This document shows, piece by piece, positions 48,592 to 57,951 of a DNA stretch of 64,000 bases. This DNA comes from JALZMG01 sp963739975 (GTDB lineage Bacteria > Actinomycetota > Acidimicrobiia > Acidimicrobiales > Ilumatobacteraceae). The notes below the pieces were generated by a model. That model searched no databases and was not told the DNA's origin. It saw only the letters and a list, made by a program, of their open reading frames with translations. A program made the translations under genes and the position numbers. The number at the start of each line of letters is the position of its first letter. Within the stretch, counting starts at the first letter, position 1. The stretch lies in contig CAVUCK010000005.1 in assembly GCA_963739975.1 (NCBI GenBank), forward strand, positions 372,001 to 436,000, given 5' to 3'.

Positions 48592-48673
48592 CGGCGTCAG
48601 CGGTACGGCGGTGACTGGCGTCGGTCCCGGGAGAATCGGCCGCAGGTGATCTGCCGTGAGGTTCGTCGCCCCG

Positions 48674-50497
48674 TCAGTCCGCGACGACGCTGGGCGCGGC
48701 CCACGTGAACAGCTCGTCAAGTGCTGGATTGTCGATCTGCGCGGCGAGCGAGCTGGCGACGTCGAGTGCGCCGGGTTCTCCGAGACGAGCTCGGTAGACG
48801 GTGGCCCGCAGGAGGAGCTCGCGGATCCCCCGGCGGGCGGCGATCGCCTCCAGCTCGTCGATCCACCGCCCGGCGGCTCCCACTTCGTGTTCGACGGCGA
48901 CGGCGCAGAGCGCGTCGAGCCCGTACGCCTCGATCCACAGGTACGTGTCCGGCAGGCGGCGGCACAGCGTCGGCGCGTCGACGAGCATCTCGAGCGCGCC
49001 CGGAAGGTCGCCGCGTGCCGCCGCGGTGAGTCCGAGTCCCCGGAGCGCGATGCTCTCCCAGCACGGATCGCCGACCTGGCAACCGAGGGCGAACGCGTGC
49101 TCGAAGCGCACTTGCGCCGAAGCGACGTCGCCCAGGGCGAGGTCGAGCTCGCCGCGAAACGACTCCGGCCACGGCACGAACGCGGTCATGCCTCGCGCCT
49201 CGACCTCATCGAGTGCCTGGTCGAGGAGGTGGACCGCGTCCTCGATCTCTCCCCGCATGAGGTGAAAGCGGCCCAGCAGGGTGAGCGCCTGACCCAACGG
49301 CTGGCCCGACGGCAGTCGCCTCGCACGCGCCAGCGCGGAGCGCAGCAGCTCGCCGGCAGCTGCGTAGTCCCCGACGTCGTGCCGGCAGGCGCCCCGAATC
49401 AGCTCGACCCAGGCGAGCTCTTCGTCGTTGCCGGCGGCGAGCTCGGCGGTGCTGGTCAGCGACTCCTCCGCTCGTTCGTAGTGCGCTCGCAGGAACTGGA
49501 CCCAGCTGATCTCGCGCCATCCCTTCGCCGCGACATCGAACCGTCCGACCTGCTCCGCAAGTGTCGTTCCCTCGTGCAGTGCGGCGGCGCCTTCCTCGTC
49601 CGTGCCGCGGGCAGAGTGGACGAGCGCGCCGCCGAGCGCGACCAGCGCCCTCGAGAGGAGCGCGCGGTCGTCGACGACGCGAGCGCCCGCGACGGCACCG
49701 CGCAGACGGTGGAGACCGGCTTCGACCGCACCGGCGGCGAGCGCCGCCTCGCCAGCCTGGACCTGCGCTCGCACGGCCGCCGGCCCGGAGATGCGAGCCG
49801 CAACCGGCACCTCGGAGGTGGCCGCCGCCGTGCGCAGCGCAGCAGTCGGCTCGATGCCCAGTTCGCGTCGGAAGAGCGCGGTGCATGCCTCCACGTGACG
49901 CGCCGCAGCCTCGGAATCGCCGGCGACACGCAGGCAGCGGACGAGCAGGACATGGGCGTTCTCGTCGTAGGGGTTGAGCCCGACGAGCTCTGCGGCGTGA
50001 CGGGCCGCGCCGCTGGCGTCTCCTCGTGCCAGCAGCGCCAGCGCAGCCTGGTGGAGCACGGCACTTGTCGTCCCCGCGACGTGACGGCGTTCGCTCTCGA
50101 GCCACATCTCGAAGCCGGGGCTGGAACGGAACGTCAGCCCCTCCAGCAACCCGTGGCCGAGTCCCGGAAGCGCGATCGCCTCGATCCACGATCCCTTGCT
50201 GAGGACGTCGAGGTCGACGAAGGTTCCGGGCGGCAACGTGAGCCGCAGTGGATCGCCGCCGAGCGCGGCCCCCTCGCCAAGCCGGCGGCGCAGGGCCGAG
50301 AGCGTCCAGCGCAGCGCCCCCAGCGGATCGTCCGCCTCTGGAAAGAGCAGGGTCGCCACCCGCTCCCGGGACGGAGGAACCCGGCTCAGCAGGAGGTACG
50401 CGAGCAGGCCCCACGCCTTGTGGCCGCGAGGGTCCTTCACCGGGGTCCCAGCCGATTCCATTCTCGGCTGGCCCAGCAGGTGGATGCTCAAGACCAC
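48674..50497 (-). CDS. BTAD-domain transcriptional regulator with TPR-like C-terminus
   Basis: A 607-residue SARP-related regulator. The N-terminal winged helix runs about 1-95 (LLGQPRMES, then WTLSALRRRLGEG). The bacterial transcriptional activation domain spans about 100-245 with its helical repeats (HQAALALLARGDASGAARHAAELVGLNP). The rest is a tetratricopeptide-like superhelix to the end, without the NB-ARC ATPase of AfsR. It probably senses a protein or small molecule through the repeats. It is divergent from the PD40 protein gene, which may be its target (inference). GTG 50497 is the start. Confidence 0.85.
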   Translation of the reverse strand: MVLSIHLLGQPRMESAGTPVKDPRGHKAWGLLAYLLLSRVPPSRERVATLLFPEADDPLGALRWTLSALRRRLGEGAALGGDPLRLTLPPGTFVDLDVLSKGSWIEAIALPGLGHGLLEGLTFRSSPGFEMWLESERRHVAGTTSAVLHQAALALLARGDASGAARHAAELVGLNPYDENAHVLLVRCLRVAGDSEAAARHVEACTALFRRELGIEPTAALRTAAATSEVPVAARISGPAAVRAQVQAGEAALAAGAVEAGLHRLRGAVAGARVVDDRALLSRALVALGGALVHSARGTDEEGAAALHEGTTLAEQVGRFDVAAKGWREISWVQFLRAHYERAEESLTSTAELAAGNDEELAWVELIRGACRHDVGDYAAAGELLRSALARARRLPSGQPLGQALTLLGRFHLMRGEIEDAVHLLDQALDEVEARGMTAFVPWPESFRGELDLALGDVASAQVRFEHAFALGCQVGDPCWESIALRGLGLTAAARGDLPGALEMLVDAPTLCRRLPDTYLWIEAYGLDALCAVAVEHEVGAAGRWIDELEAIAARRGIRELLLRATVYRARLGEPGALDVASSLAAQIDNPALDELFTWAAPSVVAD

Positions 50498-50597
50498 GTC
50501 GAGCCTCTGGTCATCCCCGTCACACGCGCCGTCACACGCTCAACTGTGACCGTCCTGCCACGTCGTGTGCAACGCACGTCGAGAATGGAGCGGGACA

Positions 50598-51542
50598 ATG
50601 CGCAGGTGGACTTTGCTGGCGTTCGCGGTTGCGGCCGTGAGCCTCGTGTCGGCGACGGCGGCGCATGCGTCGCACTTCTCGCCCTGGGACCCAGCCCAAA
50701 AGGTCGACGAGATCGCCGGGAACAGCTCGGAGCTGAACACCCCGTCCCTCGATGGCTGCCCGATCCAATCGCCGGACGGGCTCAGCCTGTACCTGGCATC
50801 GAACCGGCCGGGCGGATTGGGGTCCCTCGACATCTGGGTGGCCCACCGGGGGAGCACGGACGTCCCCTTCGGCGCTCCCGAGAACCTCGGGGCACCGATC
50901 AACTCCGCGGCGGACGACTTCTGCCCGACGCCCGTTCGTGGAGGCGGCCTCTTCTTCGTGAGCCGCCGGACGACGGCCGAGAGCTGCGGGTTGGGCGACG
51001 TCTACTTCTCGCGCTTCAACCCCAGCCGCGGCTGGGAGGCGCCCAGCCACCTCGGATGTGGTCCCGACGGCCCCAACAGCGCCCTCGACGAGCAGGGCCC
51101 CTCCTACGTGGAGGTCGACGAGGGGGCGCAGCTCTACTTCTCACGGAGCTCGGCGAGCGTCCCCGGCGACATCTTCGTCAGCGAGAAGCTGGCCAACGGG
51201 AGCTTCGGACCGGCGTCGCCGGTTGCGGAGCTGAACACCGCGGCGAACGACATCCAGCCGAACGTGCGCAAGGACGGGCTCGAGGTCGTCTTCTCCTCGA
51301 ACCATGCCTACCCGGGCGCCCTCGGCGGCCAGGACGTGTACACCTCGACACGCGCCAGCGGCGACGATCCCTGGTCGGCGCCAGTCAACCTCGGCTCTGC
51401 GGTGAACACATCCGCTGGCGAGACGCGCCCGTCCCTCTCCTGGGACGCGCGGACGCTGCTGTTCGGGCGGGCGCCCGGGCCCGAGGGGATGTCCGACATC
51501 TACGTCGCCACCCGCGACAAGCTCACCGGAGCGGATGGGTGA
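50598..51542 (+). CDS. Secreted PD40/WD40-like beta-propeller protein
   Basis: A 314-residue exported protein. The signal peptide is RRWTLLAFAVAAVSLVSATAAHA. The mature part has repeated TolB-like blades: LNTPSLDGCPIQSPDGLSLY, then FCPTPVRGGGLFFVS, GPSYVEVDEGAQLYFS, DIQPNVRKDGLEVVFSSN and TRPSLSWDARTLLFGR. Each contains the PxhxxDGxxLxF-type PD40 signature. Such propellers bind proteins or glycans; no enzyme motif is seen. It is divergent from the BTAD regulator with a 100-base promoter region between. Confidence 0.85.
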   Translation: MRRWTLLAFAVAAVSLVSATAAHASHFSPWDPAQKVDEIAGNSSELNTPSLDGCPIQSPDGLSLYLASNRPGGLGSLDIWVAHRGSTDVPFGAPENLGAPINSAADDFCPTPVRGGGLFFVSRRTTAESCGLGDVYFSRFNPSRGWEAPSHLGCGPDGPNSALDEQGPSYVEVDEGAQLYFSRSSASVPGDIFVSEKLANGSFGPASPVAELNTAANDIQPNVRKDGLEVVFSSNHAYPGALGGQDVYTSTRASGDDPWSAPVNLGSAVNTSAGETRPSLSWDARTLLFGRAPGPEGMSDIYVATRDKLTGADG

Positions 51543-51686
51543 ACGCCGCCTGAGGCAGCCTGCGGGGAACGCCAGCCGCTGACGCCGGGCGAGGGACGCC
51601 TCGCCGACGTCAGCACCAGGTCCCGGTGTTTGGTTGGTGGGACGGCGGGCCGGTTGAGCACACCTTCGACAGGCGGAGGTTTCAGG

Positions 51687-51854
51687 CTATTGCCGCATCA
51701 TCGCGACGGCCATCTTGTGCTCGTCGGTGATCTGGTGGCTGTGGTCGTCGTCGCCGAGATCGATGCGCACCCACTCGATGGTGCCGGTGAACGCGCTGTC
51801 CTTCGGGCCCGAACCCTGATGCAGGTTCGGGCCGTCCGGGATGTCCTGAGACAT
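51687..51854 (-). pseudogene. Arylsulfatase C-terminal remnant
   Basis: A 55-codon frame on the minus strand. After about 20 unrelated residues it reads SAFTGTIEWVRIDLGDDDH and ends with a helix, DEHKMAVAMMRQ, before TAG. This resembles the extreme C-terminus of bacterial arylsulfatases (the FTG-x-V-x-x-V-x-I-x-L-x-D-D strand and final helix). The catalytic domain is missing. The break lies immediately beside the 23-bp ssrA-end copy, so the 5' part was probably lost in a recombination there. Too short to be functional. Confidence 0.55.
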
Positions 51855-51860
51855 CACATC

Positions 51861-51883
51861 GTGGAGCTGGGGGGAATCGAACC
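51861..51883. repeat. Left copy of ssrA 3'-end repeat (putative attachment site)
   Basis: These 23 bases are identical to 59264-59286, the acceptor and T-arm end of the tmRNA gene, in the same orientation. The match stops right after the T-loop sequence, so this is a fragment, not a second RNA gene. tmRNA 3' ends are classic integration sites. The surrounding stretch 51543-52314 has no intact gene. Confidence 0.7.
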
Positions 51884-51958
51884 GTCATCCGTCGATCCCG
51901 TTGGACCTGGTCAGAGCATGTGATGCCAGGTCAGAGGTTGTTTTCGAGTATCCGTTGT

Positions 51959-52028
51959 TGACCGGGAGTGACCGTTGGTGACCGGTGTGACCCGTCCTTT
52001 TCCCGTCCCATCCGTCCTTTTCCGTCCT
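51959..52028. repeat. Phased short repeats inside the left island end
   Basis: TGACC occurs at 51959, 51969, 51979 and 51988 (about one helical turn apart) and is followed by two copies of a CCGTCCTTTTCC-type block. A similar block (CATCCGTCCTCTTTCCGTCC) occurs once near 59086, inside the other end. Such arrays are typical of integrase arm-binding sites, but no integrase is visible. Confidence 0.45.
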
Positions 52029-52314
52029 GCGACCAGGGATGGAAGCGGGGGTGCGCGTTGTCATGTTTCCATCGTCCACGCGTGACGTCACCGATCGCAT
52101 CACATGTGACGAATCGGTGGGCGAGAATCGATCGGCGACTCGCCGCAACGGTACTGCGGCCGTCGTCTCAAGACAGCCGCGCTCAGATCGCCGGATCTGC
52201 GGGCGATACGCGAGATCGATACGAGCGTTCTCAGCGCCGGCCAGTGAATGTTCTGCGTCCGCATCGGGCGTATCCCCGAGCCGGTGTTGTGGGACGCTCC
52301 CCGACCCGGAATGG

Positions 52315-52974
52315 GTGACGGCACAGTACGTGTGGGACGCCTCGGTGCACCCTTGGCACGACGTCGCTCACATCGTCCTCGACGAGGCGCTGGACTACAC
52401 CGAGAGCATCCTCACCGTGTTCGACCTTGCGAACCACCCCGACTGCCTGCCGGTCCCACGCGGCCGTTCGATCGACGACCCGCACTCGCTGAGCGACCTG
52501 CGCCTTGCCGGCCGGTGGATCATGCGGGCTCGGCTGCTCAGCTACAGGCTGAGTGGAATGCCTGCCGAGTTCGGCGACAGCCGGCGCGACCCGGGCTGGA
52601 TCGCCTGCCGCCGATGCCCGATCCGCCCTGATCGCTCGCCGCCCGATCGTTCACTTGTCGTCTCGGCGGTCGACGCCGTCCCAGTCGGCGGGTGGCGTGG
52701 TGCCTGCGAGGTCGTCGATCTTGCGGAGGTACTCCGCCGCGAGCTGATCGCCGGGCGCGACGCCGACGGCGTCCGAGAAGCCCGCTCTCGAGGTGTCGAA
52801 GTCACCCGAGTACCAGGCCGCCAGACCGGCCGCGAAGTTCGGCAGTGCGGCGACCAGCGCGCCCATCTCGTCGCCACGGGCGTCGAGCACCTCGTGCACG
52901 GTGACCGGTGCGATCTTGCCCTTGGCGCGGACGCGGCCGACCTCGCGGAAGGTGAACCGGCCGGGGTCGCGTAG
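52315..52974 (+). CDS. Hypothetical protein or fragment
   Basis: From GTG 52315 the frame encodes about 85 residues that look genuinely coding (QYVWDASVHPWHDVAHIVLD, then ESILTVFDLANHPDCLPVP and LAGRWIMRARLLSYRLSG), with strong GC bias at the third position. After that the frame stays open but becomes arginine-rich and runs antisense over the last 324 bases of the large cyclase gene. The real protein was probably truncated near 52560-52640. I do not recognise a family. Confidence 0.35.
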   Translation: MTAQYVWDASVHPWHDVAHIVLDEALDYTESILTVFDLANHPDCLPVPRGRSIDDPHSLSDLRLAGRWIMRARLLSYRLSGMPAEFGDSRRDPGWIACRRCPIRPDRSPPDRSLVVSAVDAVPVGGWRGACEVVDLAEVLRRELIAGRDADGVREARSRGVEVTRVPGRQTGREVRQCGDQRAHLVATGVEHLVHGDRCDLALGADAADLAEGEPAGVA

Positions 52975-55900
52975 CCGGTCGCGCACCGCACCCGACACGA
53001 CGACCGCGGCGCCGTATGGTTCGGTGAGCCCCTCAAGGCGCGACGCGGTGTTCACTGTGTCGCCTATGACGGTGGTGTCCATCCGATGCGCCGAGCCGAT
53101 CGTGCCGAGAATTACCGGCCCGGCGTGCAGACCGATGCCCATACGGAGCTGTTGGCCGTCACGGCCGGCGTTGAACCGCCGCAGCGCGTCGGTCATCCCG
53201 ACCGCCGCCGCGACCGCCCCGTCGGCGGCGTCTACGAAGAGCGCCATCACGGCGTCGCCGACGTACTTGTCGATGAACCCGCCGTTGGTGTGCACGGGTT
53301 GGTCCATCGCCGCGAGGTACGAGTTGAGGAGCTGGAAGTTGTCGGCGGGCGACAGAAGTTCGGAGATCGAGGTGAAGTCGCGGAGGTCGCTGAAGAGGAC
53401 GGTCACGTCGGCGGCGACGGCGTCGCCGAGCTGCACGTCCACCACGCTCGAACGTTCGAGGTGCTCGAGGAACGGCCGCGGCACGAACCGGCTGAACGCG
53501 GTCGCCATCTCGCGCTGGTGCTCGTAGAGGCCGGCGTTCTCGATGGCGATCGTGGCCTGCCCGACGATGGTGCGCGCGATCGTGAGGTGGCGGACGGTGA
53601 AGACGTCGGGTCCGAGCGAGTTCTCGAGGTACAGCACGCCGGTCAACTCCCCGGCCCGGTGCAGTGGGGCGCACAGGACCGAGCGGACGCGGTGCTGGCG
53701 GACGTACGGGTCGCGCTCGAAGCGCGGGTCGGCTGATGCGTCGGGAACGATCAGGTCGGCGCCGGTCCGGGCCACGTAGTCGACGACCCGCACGGGCCAT
53801 GCCGTCGGTGCCGGCGAGGTCGGATCGAGTTCCTGCCCGGACGGCGTCGACTCGGGCACCCGCAGTTCGAACGTGCCGTCGTCGCTGACCATGGCGGTGG
53901 CCCGTATGGCGAGGTTGCCGTCGCGCCGGAGGAAAAGGGTGGCACGGGCGGCGCCGGCGTTCTCTAGTGCGAGGTGGAGCACCTTGGCGACGACGCCGTC
54001 GACCTCGAGCTCGCGCGAGACGGCGGCCGCTGTGTCGATCAGCGTGTCGACGTCGATCGACGAGTCGGCTTCCGTGTTCGCCGCCGGGTCGTGTCCGAGG
54101 AGCCGCAGTCGCGCCGTGGCGCCGTACCGCTGCCACACGGCGAACGCCCGGCCGAGGAGGTGGCGGGCGCTCTCCGCGTGGCCGCGGGACTCGTGCAGCG
54201 CTGCCGCGCGCTCGAGCGCCAGCCCCTCGAGGTAGGTGAACCCGCTCGCTGCCGCCGTGCCGGCGGCGTCGAGGAAGCGCGCGGAGGCGTCGAGCCGGCC
54301 GGCGCCGGCGGCGCGCTCGGCGGCGATTAGATCGAGGAACGGCCGATGGTCACCGGGGTTCGTCTTCGCCCGGCGCTCCAGCAGGCGGGTGATCGCGACG
54401 AGCCGGGCGCGAGCGCCTGCGCTCGCCCGCCCTGCCGCCCGCTTGCGGGTGAGCACGATCGCGTACATGCCGAGGCACGGCATCAGGTACGCCTGCCCGG
54501 GCGTGTTGCGCATGTTGGCGAACAGCAGCCCGAGGTGCCGCTCGGCGCGCTCGTCGTCGTCGAGGAGGAACGCGAGGAACCCGGCGGCGCACACGCCCTG
54601 CGGGATCGCGTTGCCGCCCTCGGACACCAACAGCTCAGCCAGCCGTGGCTCGAAGTCGATGTGCGCGCCCCGCAGCTCCGGCTCGACGGAGTTCGCCACG
54701 AGGTTGTCGACCGCCTGCAGCCACACCGACGTGCCGTAGATCGTTTGCTCGTGCCCGCTCGCCCGCACGGCGTCGACGTACGGCGCGAGGCGCTCGGTCA
54801 ACGCCGGCAGCGGCTCGCCCGACACGACGGCGGTGTACAGGGCGGCCATCGCGCAGTACGCCGCGTTCTCGATGTCGCCCGCGGCGTGCGCCTCGTGGAA
54901 CCCCTCGAGCACCGACTTGCCGCAGGTCGCCATCGGCTCCACGCCGTGGCGGATGAAGCCGTGGTGCACGAGCGCCGTCTTGCCGACGAGGTGGCGGGCG
55001 TCGGACCGGTCGAGGACCTCCATCGCCAACTCGCCGTACCGGAACCCGAGCTCCGCCTCGAAGAGCACGGCCGAGGCCACGAGTCCGTAGAGCACGTAGC
55101 CGTACGCCGACAAACCGCTGTTCCCATGGCGGATCGACTCGCGCACCATCGTCAGCCCGATCAACGGCACCAGGTTCGGCGACGCCCAGTACGCGTTCGT
55201 GGCCGTCTTCATGAGCAGCGACATCGACGCGTCGACGAGCTCGTCGTGCATCGGGGGAAGGTCCCGGAGGTCGTCGATCGTCCAGCGGCGCAGTTGCCAC
55301 CGCATCTTCGCGATCTCCGTGGCGACAGTCACGAGCGACGGTTTGTACGGCAGCTCGATGCCGTACTCGTCGGCGAGCACGTCTATCGCGTATTGCGTCG
55401 CTTCACCCCATCGGTTCTGCGCCACGCCGATGCCGATGTGGATGTTGTGGATCGGCATCCGCTCGAGTGGGTCCGACGTGTGCGCGAGGACAGGGACGGC
55501 GTGACGATCGATGTCCGCGAATCGACCTTCGATGTAGGCGATGTCGGCGGCCTCCGTGTGCAGCCGGCGGGCCAGGTCAGCGTACGTGTCCCAGCGATCC
55601 GCGGGCAGGAGCCTGTCGGCGTGGTCGAGGAAGACCTGGGCCGGTTCGGTGGCCATCACGGCCTTGGCCCGCACGGCGCCGGCCACGAGCCAACGCGTGG
55701 CCACCCCGCGCTCCGCTGGATCGTCGAGGACGTCGATCGCGGCGCTGAGGTGGCTGGCGATGTCGACCGCGAACTCGTCGACGCGGGCCGGATCGGGATC
55801 CCCCTCCTCCATGCCGCGCCGGGCGAGCGCCAGGTGGGCCGTGGCGCGCACGTCGGGCGGCATCGACTCGTGAGCGACCTCCTGGACGCGGTCGTGGAGG

Positions 55901-57951
55901 AACGCGTACCGAGGGTTGATGCCGAGAGCGTCCGCCGACGCGTACTGATAGGCGTCGTCGCGCGGCAGGACGAGTCCCGACCGGAGGGCTGCGTGGAGGC
56001 CCGTGACAGCGTCGGCGCGATCGCCGCCGACGATGCTGACGACCGAGTTGAGGTCGAACTCGGGGCCGACGCACGACGCCGCCTGGAGGATCTCCCTGAC
56101 GCCGGATGGCAGCCGCGCGACCTGGCGCGAGACGAGGTCGCCGACGTTCTCGCTGACACCGCGGCGCTCGAGGGCCGTGACGTCCCACGACCAGTTCCCC
56201 GAGGCGTCGACACGGAGCAGGTCGTCGGTCACGAGGTCGCGGAGGAACTGGCGCACGAAGAACGGGTTGCCGAGCGTCTTGTCGTGGGTGAGCCGGGCGA
56301 GGTCCTTCACGACGTCGGCTTCCTCGTGCATCGACACTGCGACCCAGTTGGTCACGTCCTCCACGCCGAGCGGTTTGAGCACGAGATTCACCGCCTGGCC
56401 CCCATGGCGCTGCACGAAGTCCCACGCGTGGTGGCCGGGACCGACCTCGTTGTCGCGCCACGCTACGATCACGAGCAACGCCGACGCGGCGACCTCCGCG
56501 ATCAGCGCGCCGAGAAGGCGCAACGAGGCCAGGTCGGACCACTGCAGGTCGTCGATGAAGAGCACGAGCGGGTGGTCGACACTCGCCACGACGCGCACCA
56601 ACGTGCGGATGCCCGCCTCGAGCCGTCGCTGCGCTTCGGCCGGCGACACCTCGCCGGGCGGAGCCTGCTCGCCGATGACGAGCTGGAGGTCGGGGATCAG
56701 CTCGGCTAGGGCGGCGGCGGACGCGCGCAGCTCCTCGGTGAGTCGTGTCGCCAGCGCGTCGAGCTCGACGGCCGGGAGCGTGAGCACCTGACGAACGAGC
56801 TCCCCAGCCGCTTGGATGAACGCGGCGTACGGGAGGTCGCGCCGGTAGAGATCGAACTTCCCGGTGGCGAACCAGCCATCGGTCGCGGCCACGGGCCGTT
56901 GCAGCTCGTTGACGAGCCGTGACTTGCCGATGCCCGAGTACCCCGACACGAAGGCGAGCTCCCGACCTCCCGCTGCCGCACCCGCCAGCGCATCGCGGAG
57001 CGCGGCGAGCTCCTGGTCACGCCCGAACAACACGTCGGAGAGCCGCAGTCGCGGTTCGACGTCGTGGTGCCCGAGCAGGAACGCCGGTGTCCGGCCGGCG
57101 GCGATGTCGCCGGCGATCGCCCGCAAGTCGTCAGCGACCGCGGCAGCCGTCGCGTAGCGGTCCTCGGGATGCTTGCGCAGCAGCCGGTCGACGAGGTCCG
57201 CGAACAAGGCCGGGCAGCCCGGCCGGCGCTTGTCGAGGCGCGGTGGCCGGCGGGCGATGTGCGCGTGGACCAGGGCCCGTGGTGACGGATCGGAGAAGGG
57301 CGGCGATCCGGTCACCAGCTCGGACAGCACGAGGCCGAGGCAGTACAGGTCGCTGCGCACGTCTACAGCACGATTCACGCGACCGGTCTGCTCGGGCGAT
57401 AGGTACGCGAGCGCCGTCCCGACGGCGGCGGGCCCGAACAGCGGTGACGTCTCGGCCTCGACGTCGGAGGCGCGCTCGAGATCGGCGAGGTGCGCCGCAC
57501 CGCTCGGATCGACGAGGACGCTGTCCGGCGAGAGGGCGCCGTAGACCAACCCGGCCCGGTGGAGGCCGCTCAGCGCCGATGCGACGGACGCTCCGAGCGC
57601 GCAGACCTCGACCAGCGTCGCTGCGCTCCCGACGAACGAGCGCAGCGTTCGGGCACCGTCGACCACCCCCGTGACAAGCGCGAGGTCGCGCCCGCTCGGA
57701 ACGAGATCGAGGTGAGCGACGACGCCGTCGACCCCGGCGAGGCGCGCGCCGACCGCCGCCGCGTGACGTGTGGCCGCGAGCTCGCGCTCGGTCGGGACGG
57801 GGCTGGCGTGGAGGCGGACCACGACGGGGCCGTGCCGGGCCGACGCGGCTCCGAAGAACCGGTGGCGGTCGTCGCGGTGGAGGCACGCGCCGAGCGAGTA
57901 GCCAGGCACCACGGGGATCGCCCCGTCAGATGGTGATCGATCGACCGACAT
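52651..57951 (-). CDS. Pseudokinase-AAA ATPase-GAF-class III adenylate cyclase
   Basis: A 1766-residue signalling protein. Residues 1-280 are a protein-kinase-like domain: YLSPEQTGR is kept, but HRD is replaced by YGA and DFG by ADL, so it is probably inactive. An AAA_16 ATPase follows (P-loop GYSGIGKS at 337-344, VLFIDDLQWSD), then a long helical TPR-like region, a GAF domain at about 1290-1480 and a C-terminal nucleotide cyclase. The cyclase has metal aspartates D1522 (FSDLRDFT) and D1566 (DKYVGDAVM), purine-site K1562, and N1634 and R1638 for transition-state binding. Thr1627 replaces the usual purine-binding Asp, the class IIIb (bicarbonate-responsive) pattern. Its start overlaps the lipoxygenase-like gene by 26 bases. 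Confidence 0.85.
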   Translation of the reverse strand: MSVDRSPSDGAIPVVPGYSLGACLHRDDRHRFFGAASARHGPVVVRLHASPVPTERELAATRHAAAVGARLAGVDGVVAHLDLVPSGRDLALVTGVVDGARTLRSFVGSAATLVEVCALGASVASALSGLHRAGLVYGALSPDSVLVDPSGAAHLADLERASDVEAETSPLFGPAAVGTALAYLSPEQTGRVNRAVDVRSDLYCLGLVLSELVTGSPPFSDPSPRALVHAHIARRPPRLDKRRPGCPALFADLVDRLLRKHPEDRYATAAAVADDLRAIAGDIAAGRTPAFLLGHHDVEPRLRLSDVLFGRDQELAALRDALAGAAAGGRELAFVSGYSGIGKSRLVNELQRPVAATDGWFATGKFDLYRRDLPYAAFIQAAGELVRQVLTLPAVELDALATRLTEELRASAAALAELIPDLQLVIGEQAPPGEVSPAEAQRRLEAGIRTLVRVVASVDHPLVLFIDDLQWSDLASLRLLGALIAEVAASALLVIVAWRDNEVGPGHHAWDFVQRHGGQAVNLVLKPLGVEDVTNWVAVSMHEEADVVKDLARLTHDKTLGNPFFVRQFLRDLVTDDLLRVDASGNWSWDVTALERRGVSENVGDLVSRQVARLPSGVREILQAASCVGPEFDLNSVVSIVGGDRADAVTGLHAALRSGLVLPRDDAYQYASADALGINPRYAFLHDRVQEVAHESMPPDVRATAHLALARRGMEEGDPDPARVDEFAVDIASHLSAAIDVLDDPAERGVATRWLVAGAVRAKAVMATEPAQVFLDHADRLLPADRWDTYADLARRLHTEAADIAYIEGRFADIDRHAVPVLAHTSDPLERMPIHNIHIGIGVAQNRWGEATQYAIDVLADEYGIELPYKPSLVTVATEIAKMRWQLRRWTIDDLRDLPPMHDELVDASMSLLMKTATNAYWASPNLVPLIGLTMVRESIRHGNSGLSAYGYVLYGLVASAVLFEAELGFRYGELAMEVLDRSDARHLVGKTALVHHGFIRHGVEPMATCGKSVLEGFHEAHAAGDIENAAYCAMAALYTAVVSGEPLPALTERLAPYVDAVRASGHEQTIYGTSVWLQAVDNLVANSVEPELRGAHIDFEPRLAELLVSEGGNAIPQGVCAAGFLAFLLDDDERAERHLGLLFANMRNTPGQAYLMPCLGMYAIVLTRKRAAGRASAGARARLVAITRLLERRAKTNPGDHRPFLDLIAAERAAGAGRLDASARFLDAAGTAAASGFTYLEGLALERAAALHESRGHAESARHLLGRAFAVWQRYGATARLRLLGHDPAANTEADSSIDVDTLIDTAAAVSRELEVDGVVAKVLHLALENAGAARATLFLRRDGNLAIRATAMVSDDGTFELRVPESTPSGQELDPTSPAPTAWPVRVVDYVARTGADLIVPDASADPRFERDPYVRQHRVRSVLCAPLHRAGELTGVLYLENSLGPDVFTVRHLTIARTIVGQATIAIENAGLYEHQREMATAFSRFVPRPFLEHLERSSVVDVQLGDAVAADVTVLFSDLRDFTSISELLSPADNFQLLNSYLAAMDQPVHTNGGFIDKYVGDAVMALFVDAADGAVAAAVGMTDALRRFNAGRDGQQLRMGIGLHAGPVILGTIGSAHRMDTTVIGDTVNTASRLEGLTEPYGAAVVVSGAVRDRLRDPGRFTFREVGRVRAKGKIAPVTVHEVLDARGDEMGALVAALPNFAAGLAAWYSGDFDTSRAGFSDAVGVAPGDQLAAEYLRKIDDLAGTTPPADWDGVDRRDDK

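Noticed and set aside
48656..51553. 965-residue plus-strand open frame
   Set aside because: Antisense to the BTAD regulator and out of frame in the PD40 gene; no recognisable domain.
51861..51883. Possible second tRNA or tmRNA gene
   Set aside because: Only the acceptor/T-arm end matches; no 5' partner or body is present, so it is a fragment.
54346..56709. 787-residue plus-strand open frame
   Set aside because: Antisense to the cyclase gene; the sense frame has clear domains.
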